From Lepraria neglecta (lineage: Eukaryota > Ascomycota > Lecanoromycetes > Lecanorales > Stereocaulaceae): 64,000 nucleotides of DNA. Under the pieces are notes generated by a model. The model was given only the letters and a program-made list of their open reading frames with translations. It had not been told where the DNA came from and did not search any database. Each line of letters opens with the position of its first letter. Positions within the stretch are counted from its first letter, which is position 1. The stretch spans positions 4,092,001-4,156,000 of the forward strand of contig CM065647.1 of NCBI GenBank assembly GCA_033220425.1, given 5' to 3'. This document shows, piece by piece, positions 12,908-24,396 of this stretch. Both the position numbers and the translations under genes were made by a program.

Positions 12908-13611
12908 ATGACTTCCAACGACGCCTCCGACTCATCTAACCCCTCTATGGTTCACGGCCACGCCGCCTATGTAGCAGCTGCCGCCAAGGTAGGCATGCCC
13001 CCTCGCGTTCTTGTTCTCGTTGCTATATGAAATTGCCACTCATGCAATCTCGTTCATGTCCGAGGAGCATGAGCTTCTTTTGCTTCATCTCAACAAATTC
13101 CGTGCTGCCAAACACAATCGTATGATTGTGCAACTGCGAGCCAGACAGACCAATCTCTGCAGGAGGCCGTGCTCTATGGATGCGGCGAGCTTCATATCCA
13201 ATTTCTAAGCATATTTTCATTATGAGTTCCGAGTCTCCATTATCATATATCCAAAGGGTCCATTCAGGCTATATGACCATTATCCTATTACTTTTATTTA
13301 GAACTTCATTCCATGTGTCACACGTCGGCGGATTGCTCTAGCCTTGTTTGTTGTCTAATCCGATAAAACTTTTTCGGCTGATCATTGTGACATAGGAAAC
13401 CATCGGATCATACACCTCAACCGATATGCAAAATGCTGGAGCTTCTGATAAAGACGCTGCAGTGGAAGAGATGAGGGCGGCGAAACAGGCGTCTGACCAG
13501 CAAGGCGGAGAAGTCAACAAGAATGAGACACTGGGGAAGGTCGAACAGACAATGGGGAGCGTAACCGGGTGCGAGGGCATGGAGGAAGAGGGGGCAAAAA
13601 GACAGGCCTGA
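12908..13611 (+). CDS. CsbD-like small protein (mismatched/cruciform DNA recognition type)
   Basis: Two exons in phase 0, 12908-12988 and 13396-13611, give 98 aa. The joined protein has Ala-Lys-Glu-Thr-Ile-Gly-Ser across the splice and ends with a second Gly-Lys-Val-Glu-Gln-Thr-Met-Gly-Ser-Val-Thr-Gly-Cys-Glu-Gly-Met block. This doubled Gly-Ser-x-Thr-Gly pattern is characteristic of fungal CsbD-like proteins, some annotated as mismatched base-pair and cruciform DNA recognition proteins (Hmp1). Charged, small and without membrane segments, it is probably cytosolic or nuclear and stress-related. The intron is about 407 bp, several times the usual length here. The acceptor (GACATAG at 13389-13395) is plausible, but an additional small exon cannot be excluded. 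Confidence 0.75.
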
Positions 13612-14312
13612 GGCGGTGGAGGCGATATCGGATAGGAGACCCCAAGGAGCATAGCCGGGGCGTGGTTATGGAAAAGATGAGGGCATGTGATATATGATGA
13701 CGAGCCAATGATGTTTCAAGATTTCTGCGTGACTGGAAGCCAACGTGGACACATTGTGACACACAACAGGTGTTATCTTCTATGCCAGGCCAAAGAACAC
13801 GTCGACAATTTGTTTAGCCCTTATGAAATTGAGGGGAAATGTCTTCCCTCGGTGGCGTATTTGTCAAGTCCGATTGTCATTTCGTGTCACACAAACATCG
13901 GGCTTCTATGAATTTATGTATCCCCATTGGCAGCTCTGTCCTTCTCCCAACTTCCCACCGCCACCCAATAGGGACACAACACCTCGGCTAGATTCATTGC
14001 ATGTGGCCTCACTGTGATACGGGGCCCACAAATGCTCCAGTGATTGCGGGTAAACCGCAGCGATACTCTACTCTAAGAATTTCCAGTAGAAGTTGAAGAG
14101 ACGCGCAATTGTGAAAGTGTCTGATATTGTCCTTCTAGATAATTTGTAAACAGTCGAGAAGCATAGCTTAGAGCAGTAGGATTGTAATCTCGAGTTGACA
14201 GACAACTACACAAAAAAAGTTTCAATGTTGATAGACGCTAGAACTACGTCACATCAGCATCGATTTTCTGATACTCGCGCCGGCAGCTCAACCCTTTCTT
14301 CGAACAGCCATT
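13612..14312. other. Intergenic, no gene seen
   Basis: Only short unsupported ORFs; includes the promoter of the ETR1-like gene. Confidence 0.5.
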
Positions 14313-15579
14313 ATGCCACCTAAAGTACCCAGAGCAGCATCACCACTATCGTCATGCCATTGTATGAGGTCCCAATGCCTCGCCAAACCACTTCATAAGC
14401 GCGCAATTGACCGCCGACGGCCCATCTCAACCTATGGCTACGTCCAAGCCAAATCTCTTGTCTACTCCAAACATGGCTCTCCTCAAGATGTCCTCGAGTA
14501 AGCACACCATGTCCCTTGCCATGTTTTGCCCTTTTCAATTAATCACGTGGACTCTGCAGCCTCCACACACACTCAATCTCCCCGCCGCACTCCACCCTCC
14601 TGACCCTCCGCACCCTCTCCTCCCCCCTAAACCCAGCCGACATAAACCAAATCCAAGGAACCTACGCGACCCTTCCACCCTTCACCACCTCCCTCGGCAC
14701 GCCCACTCCCAGCGCTGTCCCAGGAAACGAAGCATGTTTCGAAGTCCTCTCCGCGGGCTCAGGCGCCAAGAGCGTCCAAAAAGGCGAGTGGGTCATCGCT
14801 AGGCAAACGGGACTAGGTACATGGCGAACGCATTTACAAGTCGCAGAGGATGAAGTTACGAAAGTTGAGAAGGAGGGGTTGAAAGCCGAGCAGGTAGGCA
14901 CTGTGTCTGTGAACCCTGTGACGGCGTATCGGATGTTGAAGGATTTCAAAGAGCTGAAAGAGGGGGAATGGTTTATACAGAATGGAGCCAATAGTGGGGT
15001 TGGGAGAGCGGCTATACAATTAGGGAAGAGGTGGGGGTATAAGAGTATTGCTATTGTGAGGGGTAGGCCGGGGGAGGAGGGGGGAAGGTGAAGAGGGAGT
15101 TGGAGGAGTTAGGGGCTACGAGGGTTGTTACGGATGAGGAGATGATGGGGAAGGGGTTTAGAGAGCAGGTTAAGGAGTGGACGAATGGCGGGAGAGAAGA
15201 TGTCAAGCTCGCTCTTAATTGCGTGGGGGGTGATGCGGCTATGGCTATGGCGAAGGTTATGAGTCAGGGAGCGTGCATGGTCACGTATGGTGCTATGAGT
15301 AAGAGTCCTATGAGGGTCGGGGCTAGTATGTTGATATTCAAGGATCTGAGGTTTGAGGGGTTTTGGGTCTCAAGGTGGAGTGATCAGCACCCTGAGGAGA
15401 AGAAGAAGACTGTGGATGAGATTTTGGATCTGATCAGGAGAGGAGAGTTTAAGGATGTGCCGATGGTTAAAGTACCGTGGAACTGGGATACGAAAAAAGA
15501 GGAGCTGGTGGATGCGGTCCAAGGGACGCTGGAAGGCTTTAGGAAGGGAAAGGGAGTTTTCGTCTTTGGTGATACCTAA
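14313..15579 (+). CDS. ETR1: Mitochondrial 2-enoyl thioester reductase (ETR1/MECR type), with a one-base frame slip
   Basis: Exon 1 (14313-14497) encodes an Arg-rich, acid-free leader suited to mitochondrial import, then Tyr-Gly-Tyr-Val-Gln-Ala-Lys. A 62-bp intron (14498-14559, GTAAGC to CTCTGCAG) joins in phase 2. Exon 2 runs to 15579 and contains Leu-Asn-Pro-Ala-Asp-Ile-Asn-Gln-Ile-Gln-Gly-Thr-Tyr, Pro-Gly-Asn-Glu, and the nucleotide-binding Gln-Asn-Gly-Ala-Asn-Ser-Gly-Val-Gly-Arg. These are hallmarks of the NADPH-dependent reductase of mitochondrial fatty acid synthesis (medium-chain dehydrogenase/reductase superfamily). At a run of six G (about 15078-15083) the frame changes: upstream reads into TGA at 15089-15091, while the matching protein continues one frame over. 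Either one G is missing from the assembly or the gene is broken. Both halves otherwise look fully conserved. Confidence 0.8.
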
Positions 15580-16454
15580 TGGTAACCCATCTCCTTTCTA
15601 GGTGGACGCTGTTTATTCTCCAGACTCATGTCGTTCACCGCTCCTTGAGTCCTTTCCACTACCATCATGAAATTTTCTTCTTGACCTGATATCTTGGAGC
15701 TGACTTCGAACGAGGCCGGAATTTTGCCTAACTTCGCTAGCACCACTCGCCCATTATTTTGGCTTCTGAAGGGGACAAAAATATGCCCCCAGCGCACCCA
15801 GAGCTCGCTTAAAGTCCTTCTTTGACCGCGGAATCGAGGTCGGGTCCGCCTGGGCGGGCCGGTAGATTGAAGTTTGGGTTCCCTTGTTGTCTGCAATGAT
15901 TGAGCCAATATGTGCCTAGAAATCCCAAATAAGGTGATCCACAACGTCAGCAAAGATTTGACTGTCTACTTTTATTGCCGCGTCTACAACTTTTGCCTCG
16001 CGTGGTCCTTCGCGTTGAATGGAGATTCAAATACGACAAAGAATCTATTAGGCATTTCGATAAAAGAAAAGGACAGCGGTCATAGGACGTACCAGCGGCG
16101 ATCCAAGCGCAAGTATCCGCGTTCAACGTTACCTCGTTAGATGGGATCCGTGGAATAGACCTTGGGCAAGTTGAGAACACGCAAGGATATTGTACGCAAC
16201 AAATGTATTCTGTTGTTGGTCCGTAAATTCAACGTTGATCCGGCTGTTGGAACAATATGGTCAGCTTATTTATCAAAAGATGGAACAAGAAAACAGAGAA
16301 TTCCATACTGCTTAAGCGGCTCGATGTTGAAGTGTGATTTCATGAACATGGGTTAATGCTGTTTAACTTGTATCAGCCGTGTGCCAGGTTGTCTGGCTAA
16401 TATTCAAAAACGGAAGAAGAGTAGGAATGTCTATAAAGAAATACCTTTGGAATA
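15580..16454. other. Intergenic, no gene seen
   Basis: Short ORFs only; no motif recognised. Confidence 0.5.
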
Positions 16455-17028
16455 TTAATTCGCCAGGTGCTTTCCGTTGACACATGGGATCTTCACGGAA
16501 TTGGCCTGCTGAAGCCAGCCCTCGCACAGATTAATCGTCTTCGTGTTGGGATCGGTATGCGCGCGAACGATGTCAACCCCTTTGTGTGGGCCTTTGTAAG
16601 TTTCCTCTTGGACACAAATTACACGAATAGGGTCAATATCTCCCCATTGACCACGATCCTTATCACTTAGCGCACGGAATACGCACAAGAAAAACTTTTT
16701 GGCTTTCTCCAACCAGTCCGGTGCGGTATAGTTCCCCCACTCCGAGGCTGGAGTATTGGGCCAGAAGGCTCGAACGTATTGGTTTTCGGCTCTGAAGTTG
16801 GCCGCTGCACTATTGGCCATCTTGAAAGCGATGTTCAGCTCAGTTTCGACAATGGCATTGTCACATTCGTTGGGTATTCTGGCAACTGTTACGGGCGGCC
16901 CGTCAATAGAAGTGGGCTGGTGAAAGACCTGTTGAGCCGGGGCTTTGAGGTCCATAAAGATAGAGCCAAGTCCAATTTGAGCTCCAGTTATGAGCGCTTA
17001 GAGTAAGCCAAAAAAATTTCAGACGCAT
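16455..17028 (-). CDS. Small hypothetical protein, possibly secreted (signal peptide out of frame)
   Basis: A 166-codon ORF (16955-16455) contains Trp-Gly-Asn-Tyr-Thr-Ala-Pro-Asp-Trp, several Cys in its second half, and no transmembrane segment. Upstream, an ATG at 17028 begins a short hydrophobic peptide (Met-Arg-Leu-Lys-Phe-Phe-Trp-Leu-Thr-Leu-Ser) that would make a natural signal peptide. It is one base out of frame, and the main frame meets TAA just before. Either translation starts at 16955, or the gene carries a frame slip near 17000. The family is not recognised. Confidence 0.4.
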
Positions 17029-18456
17029 ATTGATAGAAGATGGTAAAAGACTAAACGTTGGACTAGGCTATTCTACTAAATAATTTGCAAGTCAGCTTTG
17101 TTAGGTGGGAAGCGCGGAGTGCAAGAGAAATTCACATTTTACAGAGCGCCCTTCTATTATAAGTCAGTCTCGTCTCTTCAAGCCAGCCACAGACCTGAAG
17201 GCTTACTGGACGCCCGCTGTTTTTCGGGGCTCCGTTTGATTCATGATTATTGCAGCAGACTATTTGCAAGCCACTCGCTAACCCTGGGCGATAATTGGCA
17301 GAAATACGGAGCTGAGACCATATTTGATAATAATGAAGATGTCCAGCTTAGTACTTGACGCCTTTGGCTGTCAATTTGATGTTGTCGTTAGCGGTCCGCT
17401 CCATACAGAGTAGGGCGCTGCTTATTGCATCACTACGGGCTTAAAAAGTCGCTCCTATCAAGAACTATGTTCTTGTGCCCACATCGAGTCTCTTAGCTTA
17501 GCACAGGTATATATATATATATGTGTGTATGTGTGTGTGTGTGTGTGTGTGTGCATTCCTTAATCGGAGGGGTCCTTGCGTCTTTTCTGCATCTTATCAG
17601 TCCTATCCGGTAGTACTCCCAGGTGGACTTGGTACAAGAATGGAAAAGTCAAGAGCAGATTTGTCAGAAACAATGAGGTGAGGATCGAGTAATGAAGCGT
17701 CAGAGCTTGTTGACTGGACTGACACTCTACAGCGTAAACTCATTCCTGTTCTAGCTAGTATTCGTTACGAATACCACAATTAGACTAAGCTGACGTGTTT
17801 GGCGCTCTATTCAGACATGCTTGTTTCCAGAGAGTTCCGTGTTCCTCCTGTTCTTCATCTCCTGTGCCAAATCTCAAGAGGATGTCATTAGCACAATCTC
17901 GTTGGAACATTCCCTGTATGCTTCGCAAATCATGTATCTATAGGTAGTTGGTTTGTGTCTAGACCTGTTTACATAAAAAGAATACTAGCTCAGCAAGCGT
18001 TCCCTCGCCGTTTTCCCTCTTTAGTAACAATCAGTTCTTATCTATTCCATCGAAGCACGTGTTATGCTCGACGCTCCTGATGCACAACTGATCTCGTCAC
18101 ATCATCATACGCATCATGCAGCATTCTCTCCCTCGCATTGATCACTGCACCTTTTGCACCGATCTCTACCCACGGCTCTGCCTCTACGTCAGGAACCCTA
18201 TCCTCGACAATGTGTTCGATTGCGCCAGAGCACGACGTAGTCCTTGGAAGCTGCGGATAGACGAGTCCCCTGAAAGCAGAATTTTGTTCACCTCGGACAA
18301 GAGAGGCTTGCAGGGCGATCCATCGTTGGGTCCGATGGCGTTCGTGTGATTGGTAACGAACTCCTCAAGAGCGATGACAATACTTGAAAAGTTCTTGTGC
18401 TCAACCACATCACTCCCAGCTAGTTTCGAGGGATCGATGTTCTCCGCCTCGAAGGC
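17029..18456. other. Gene-poor stretch with a TA/TG microsatellite
   Basis: No supported gene. Contains the dinucleotide repeat listed separately. Confidence 0.5.
17509..17553. repeat. (TA)n-(TG)n microsatellite
   Basis: About 14 bases of TA repeats followed by about 30 bases of mostly TG repeats. Confidence 0.9.
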
Positions 18457-19074
18457 CTAGAAATCCGAGAAATCCAGAGGTGGTATATCAGCGTCGTTCG
18501 GATCCGCTCCGCTTTCTAATGGTTCACTCAGACGAACATTGACTTGTGTCGTTATCGCCTTCAATGAAGAATGGTCAGACCGGCCTATAGCGCCATCGAA
18601 TACCAAGCCTGCTATCTTGAGGTTCAACGTATCTTCACCGAGCTCAAAGTGCGAAGAATATGCCAAAACGTCATTAGGTCCGTGGGAAGTGGTGAAGATG
18701 GTCATATCCAGGGAGGCATGGTTGAAGTCGACTACGAGCAAGGTATATTGATTTGAGCGCCGCCCTGGATGATGGAATCCGAACTTCGAGGATATCAAGG
18801 GTTCAATTGCGAACACTGTAAATCCTCCTTGTTCGAGTTCTATCTGTATTTCGCGCCGTGATTCCTTGCTGAAGTAGATTGAGACTCCAACAACAATGTC
18901 CGTTGCCTCTCTTTCCAGCGCTTTTGTGATCTCCGACCTGAGGCTGGCAAACGAGTCTTGTAGCTTTTGGACTGCTTGTTTCACGTAACTAGTCCTTGCT
19001 TGCAGCAGTGATTGCATATGGTCTTCCAGGGTTGATAGGTCAACCTCCTCTGGTGGAGCTAGCACTTTTCGCAA
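18457..19074 (-). CDS. Fragment of an Hsp70/actin-like ATPase-type protein
   Basis: A 205-codon ORF. The first 50 residues look helical and charged. Then come Val-Gly-Val-Ser-Ile-Tyr-Phe-Ser-Lys-Glu-Ser-Arg, Ile-Glu-Pro-Leu-Ile-Ser-Ser and Leu-Leu-Val-Val-Asp-Phe-Asn-His-Ala-Ser-Leu-Asp-Met-Thr-Ile-Phe. These resemble, in order and spacing, the strands around the second phosphate loop of Hsp70-like nucleotide-binding domains, but with the glycines replaced. Fungi have many diverged Hsp70-like proteins of unknown role. The N-terminal phosphate-1 loop is not seen upstream, so this is probably a partial or decayed copy. Confidence 0.35.
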   Translation of the reverse strand: MRKVLAPPEEVDLSTLEDHMQSLLQARTSYVKQAVQKLQDSFASLRSEITKALEREATDIVVGVSIYFSKESRREIQIELEQGGFTVFAIEPLISSKFGFHHPGRRSNQYTLLVVDFNHASLDMTIFTTSHGPNDVLAYSSHFELGEDTLNLKIAGLVFDGAIGRSDHSSLKAITTQVNVRLSEPLESGADPNDADIPPLDFSDF

Positions 19075-20787
19075 GTATCCCCTCGCATGTACGATTTGTA
19101 GTAGGTGTCACCCTCGATCTTGGCCAAGGGTCGGGTGGAGTCCACATCTTCTGACACGGCTACCGTTCTACAAATTAGCCGCATTTCAGGGCGATGTCAG
19201 GACTATCATTACTCCAAACAGAGGATGCTGGGTGCCAAAATACTAGTTGATCAGGTAGGTAAACTATTGCCAGAGCCTTCCTCCTCGATCTGGGACAAAA
19301 GATTTTCCATCTGCGTTACCAAAAGATATCTTCTCACGAATCTGCTTCGTCTCCAATGGTCTGGACGGCATGTTTCGGCAGAAATTATTGTGGAATGCTG
19401 CAGAACTTGTGTCAAGCAGCAAGAAAGAAAGGGAGTGGACGTACAAATAGTCTGGACCAAGATTTATGCCAAGTACTAGCGAGGCATCAGTTCTGTGAAC
19501 AAAGAACAGGTTGGATCTTGGAACTAACGATATTGATTATAATTCTTGCTTAGGGCAAGATTTGGCCGGGCCATGATAGTCAGTATGCAAAACAACGTGG
19601 AGAGAGAACGGACTCTCATCTTAGATGTAATTCCACGACAACATTTCCAATGGGACAGGGATTCAAGGTCGTCGCACTGGCCAACGAGCCTTTACTGAAA
19701 CAACATACTCCGCTATTAAGCAAAGACTGTTAGGAGTTGCAGTGTCTAGAGCAGATTCAATCGCAAGACCTGAGTAAGCATTGCAACAATTTGCTCAGTA
19801 GGAAATTCGCCTGTCAATATCACAAGCGAAAGCGAGGTTCAGACGATGACATAAAAGAATATGCCGCCAACAACGTAGTGCAATGGTTTTGTTCTGCATC
19901 TATCACAGCACACGGTAATTACTGTTCAAGACAGTCTATCTTCTCACTTAACGCTGAAGACACAAGGAGCTAAGTTACCCAAGGCCAAGCCGGTAAAGTT
20001 CACGGTATTGCTGAACGATTACAACGACCCGCATCCTGCATCGAAAGGCACTGCTTGAATAAATAAGAATCGTGCACCTCGAGGAAACGAGCTCATCCTG
20101 CGATCGCAAATTGTCTACAGCATCCCATAATCGGACTATTTTCTCATAGCATCATTTCCAATTACAACTTCTGTTGTACCAAAAATGTCTGTTCCTGGTC
20201 GATAAGGTATTAATAATCTTTTTTGTTTGCAGCACCTTTCGGCTCGGCTGATCAAGGATTGAGACCAAATTTCCGATTTTCAAAGCTACGCCTAAGCAGC
20301 TAGATTGAGTATCACTGGCTCATGAAGGATTCTCTTGAACAATACTTGCAAAATACTCCGTCAAGACTGAACTACTTGAGAATTTGCTTGAGCATGGCTT
20401 GTAAGTTACTGTTTGACTCCGCACGTCTGGACTGATGAGTTGTGGGTCAGGCTTGAAGGCTTTGAATATATAAATAAGTAGAATCATCCTAGCAAAGACA
20501 GAATTCAATCTGAATGCTTATATCTGTAGAGGCGTTCTAAACTGTTCGTCAGGTACTGCCAGGCTTCCTGCGTCAAATTGTAGGATGAAAACGTAAGGTG
20601 TTTTTCGTTTCGGCACAGTGAGCAGCCAATCTCAGTTTTATGTATTGAACCTTGTTGAATTATAAGCTTATCTATAGCTTTATGTAATGGCAACGGTTTT
20701 GGTATATATGAGAGCTGGCTATATAGACAGCTCTAGGATGCAGAAATAATCTTTGAAGCTTTACATGGTTCGGATGGTTCCAGGATA
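19075..20787. other. Gene-poor stretch
   Basis: Several short ORFs in 19100-19560 on both strands without convincing domains; may be remnants of the ORF to the left. Nothing recognised from 19560 to the minisatellite. Confidence 0.4.
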
Positions 20788-21640
20788 CTCGTCGCCATAT
20801 CGCCATGTGCGAAGAGGTAATCTACCGCCATATCGCCATGTGCGAATAGGCAATCCATCACCATATCGCCATCTGCGAATAAGCAATCCAGCGCCATATC
20901 GCCATCTGCGAATAGGCAATCCGGTGCCATATCGCCATGTGTCGAATAGGCAATCCAGCGCCATGTCGCCATGTGCGAATGAGCCATCCGGTGCCATATC
21001 ACCATGTGCGAATAGGCAACCTACCGCCATATCGCCATGTGCGAATGAGCCATCCGGTGCCATATCACCATGTGCGAATAGGCAACCTGCCGCCATATCG
21101 CCATCTGCGAATGAGCCATCCGGTGCCATATCACCATGTGCGAATAGGCAACCTGCCGCCATATCGCCATGTGCGAATGAGCCATCCGGTGCCATATCGC
21201 CATGTGTCGAATAGGCAATCCAGCGCCATATCGCCATGTGTCGAATAGGCAACCTATCGCCATATCGAATAGGCAATCCGGTGCCATATCGCCATGTGTC
21301 GAATAGGCAATCCGGTGCCATATCGCCATGTGTCGAATAGGCAACCTATCGCCATATCGAATAGGCAATCCGGTGCCATATCGCCATGTGTCGAATAGGC
21401 AATCCAGTGCCATATCGCCATGTGTCGAATAGGCAACCAGACCGCCAGATCGCCATCTGCGAATAGGCAATCCGCCGCCATATCGCCATCTGCAAATAAT
21501 AATCCGGTGCCATATCGCCATGTGCATCATAGGCAGTGTATGCTATATCGCCATCTGCGAATGAGCAATCCGGTGCCATATCGCTATGTGCGAATAGGCA
21601 ATCCGGTGCCATGTCGCCATGAGCAGAATGGGCAATCATG
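20788..21640. repeat. 33-34 bp minisatellite with 66-bp higher-order unit
   Basis: About 25 units of the type CCATATCGCCATGTGCGAAT plus AGGCAATCCGGTG, 33 bp long, with a 34-bp variant that has an extra T (TGTGTCGAAT). Some units are shortened to about 24 bp. Between about 20981 and 21190 the units alternate in a 66-bp pair: GAGCCATCCGG recurs at 20981, 21047, 21113 and 21179. Because 33 is a multiple of three and the unit lacks stops, long ORFs run through it on both strands. These are probably a by-product and not genes. Confidence 0.9.
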
Positions 21641-22033
21641 TAGACCGTGCGGTACGCCTGTCTCATGCCTCATGCGATACGCCTTGTATCATGTTTTATG
21701 CGATACGCTTGTTTCATACGGAAAGCTTATTCTATGTAAAGGCTTGGCTCTGGGGCATATATAGAAGGCTCTACACCTAGGAGAGCTCACCAAGTTAAAT
21801 ATTAATCTTCAGGGTATTTCAATTGATCGATATTGGATATCCTACTATTTGCTTCGCTCTGATGTATCGGTTCTTGGTGTCCTTATCCACCTATTACCTT
21901 TCTAGCTCTACTTTATCAGTATACCCTAAGGTGGCCTGCGTTTTTGAAATCTTTCCAACAAACCTATTCACTCCACACTTGCATAGCTACGCCGATGCAG
22001 AGTCGCTCAACCACTCCTTATCTCCAAAAATCT
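21641..22033. other. Intergenic, no gene seen
   Basis: Sequence between the minisatellite and the 3' end of the zinc-cluster gene; nothing recognised. Confidence 0.4.
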
Positions 22034-24396
22034 TTACGCACGGGACTCCCTACCGGGTTCACCGTATTGAGCAGTGTCCATGGAAATGACACTTCTAGTT
22101 GCTCGGCTTCTCGTTGCATACCCAGAATCGGATTGCGCTTCTCTCACTAACGCATCTGTGCTCCCTATATATGGGTCTGCCCTTCCGGCTGAAAGGGGGT
22201 TCCAAGGCCCGTCGAATCTAACGCGATGAGTGGATTCGCCCGGTAATGGTTTGAGCTCGGCTATTTGATCGAATTCGAACCCGGAGGACCATGATTCTTG
22301 ATTATAAAGGGGGGCCGCCAAGGGGGGGCCCATCTTGTTTGTCAAGATACCTTGTCTAGAAGTAGCGCCTGGTTGTATTGCTATTCGCTCTGACGATTCC
22401 TCGTTGCTAAAGTGGAGCGGCAGGGTATCTTCCAAGCCGAAGCTTCGCTGGTAGAAATTACCGGGCTTGTCCGAAAATGTGGCTCTAAGAAGCTGCTTCG
22501 TAAAGAACAATGTGTTGACTGATTTGTAGAGGCTCTTCTCTTGTTGAGTACTAGTGCTTTGTTTAGAAGGACTGGCTTCTCGATTTTGTTCTGTGGATGT
22601 CTTAGTCATGAGTTATGAGGTATTTGAATCGGTGCTCTTACCTGGAGTGACTTTCCCTTCTGCCGCTTTGTATATCTGGAGAAGGCAATCTTCTCTACCT
22701 GTAGCTTTGACTAGACTGAACAAGGCCTCAATTGCGAGTTCTCTCTCTCGCATCACGCCCTGTGTGGCCTCAAAATCAATTTTTTGCGTTACTACAGAGA
22801 GTTGTGGGCGCCACCTGGGACCTTCGGCAAAGGCCCTAGAAATGAAAGCCACAAGACATAGGCTGAATGTCAATCCATCAGATAATTTTTGTTTGTTCTT
22901 GAAAAGTGCTGTTTCGAGTGCGTCCAAGACTTTGTGCAAGTTCTTTGCGCATCCACTTGACGCTGCTGTGTAGTAGGATCGAAGGGCAAGATCAACGGTA
23001 GTCTTATCGTTACTTTGGAAGCCTTGAACAAATTCTAGGAATTTCCTGCCACTGTCTGTGAGTACCTCTTCGAATTCTTTGCGTCTTGTGAGTCCATTTG
23101 TGATAGGGACCTCTCCGAAGCCTCCTGTAAGCAAAGATTAGGTCGTCGAACGCATTATGGAGGGCAAAAAACAATCTTACCGGGAAATAGTTTTGGCATC
23201 AAGTCTGGTAGCGAACCCCGGATGCAGCGTAATTCCGATTTCTTGACTTTTCTGCATAGCGTACAAATGTCATCGGTACTGCACTGTATAGCACAAGCAA
23301 TCATGAGCCTGTGATAAAATATGGCCCTCTATATATGTTACGCACCTGGTTTTTCTGCAGCCTACATCTCCAGCAGGCTCCTATTGAACGAACCCTACTC
23401 GCTTTAGCGCGGGTTTCTTCACTCAAAGGGCGCTTTCTCATAGGTTTTCTCGCTTCCGAATCGGATGAGGGTCCAGTGCCGGACTCAAGAACGAAGCCGT
23501 GCGTCTTGGCTGTTCTTGGGGAGTCTGCTCTAGGTGGCATTGATTGATAGAAAGGAGAGAGAATTTGCCATGACGGTGTCCAATGAGGGTCCGAGCGAGG
23601 ATCCGACTGCGGTGGCCATGGTTCGACGCTCACGTATGCAGGGTGGCAATCCAGATAGGGCTCCCAGGAATGTGCCGCACTCCCTTCAACAGAAGTGGTG
23701 CCAAATCCCTGGGCCTGAAACCTCGAAGAACTTTCATATCCAGGACTACTGAGACTCCTGGGTATGGGGCTACCAGGGGGGATAAACGTGCGGGCGCCAA
23801 AGGGGGTGTATGATTTTGAGCTCGCGGAATGAGGCTCTTGCGTATTGCCAGATGGTGCTGTCCACCCGTGCTGGAGGAAACCATCTGCGCCGACTCGACT
23901 GCACATGAAAGCATTATATTCTGGTCTCCAGACTGGCGTGCTCCAAATGCCGGCTTGGGGTTCCTTGGAAGCAAGTTCGCCATGCACTGGGGTATCTGCA
24001 GGATCGATGTGAAAATTAACCAAAGTGTTTGTTGAAGCAATATGGATCTGATCTTACCTTGGGGTTGCTCTTTTACGGGTATTCTAGCCCTTAAAGGCTT
24101 CAGTTCGCAACTTGCAATTTTGGGCTTCAGACTCGTTGAGCCCCCACTTACTGCACTGGTGTTTCGGACTGCTCATAATCATTTTTCTCAACCAACTGCT
24201 CCCATGTGAATTCCGTCCTGAACGCTGTGCGTTTCACCGTTCTAGTAAATATACAACGCTCCTCAGTAGAACTACAGACTAGGCATCCCTTCTCAAGATC
24301 TTGTCGAATCCAGCATTTCCGATCGTGTTTGACGCATGCTTCGCAGCGCGAGGCACCTAGGAATTCTGTTGTTTCGGCGTCTCGAGATTCCATCAT
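22034..24396 (-). CDS. Zn2Cys6-type transcription factor with two cysteine clusters
   Basis: Six minus-strand exons fit in phase: 24396-24152, 24083-24058, 23995-23346, 23283-23181, 23124-22642 and 22590-22034. They total 687 aa, with introns of 51-68 bp. Exon 1 holds a first cluster, Cys-x2-Cys-x6-Cys-x9-Cys-x2-Cys-x6-Cys (residues about 19-50). Exons 3 and 4 together build a second, GAL4-like cluster, Cys-x2-Cys-x6-Cys-x5-Cys-x2-Cys-x9-Cys (about 297-325), preceded by a basic stretch (Arg-Lys-Arg-Pro-Leu-Ser-Glu-Glu-Thr-Arg). An intron splits this cluster after its Lys-Asn-Gln. The C-terminal 350 residues are helical, then Ser-rich, with no recognised domain. It is likely a nuclear DNA-binding regulator; targets are unknown. 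Finding the second cluster mid-protein is unusual, since zinc clusters are normally N-terminal and single. Confidence 0.8.

Noticed and set aside
20761-21321. Minus-strand 186-aa repeat ORF and plus-strand counterparts
   Set aside because: Open only because the 33-bp satellite unit lacks stops; 34-bp variants break the frames and no start context or splice signals support a gene.
20788-21640. Possible CRISPR-like array
   Set aside because: Units are contiguous without unique spacers, and the host is a eukaryote.
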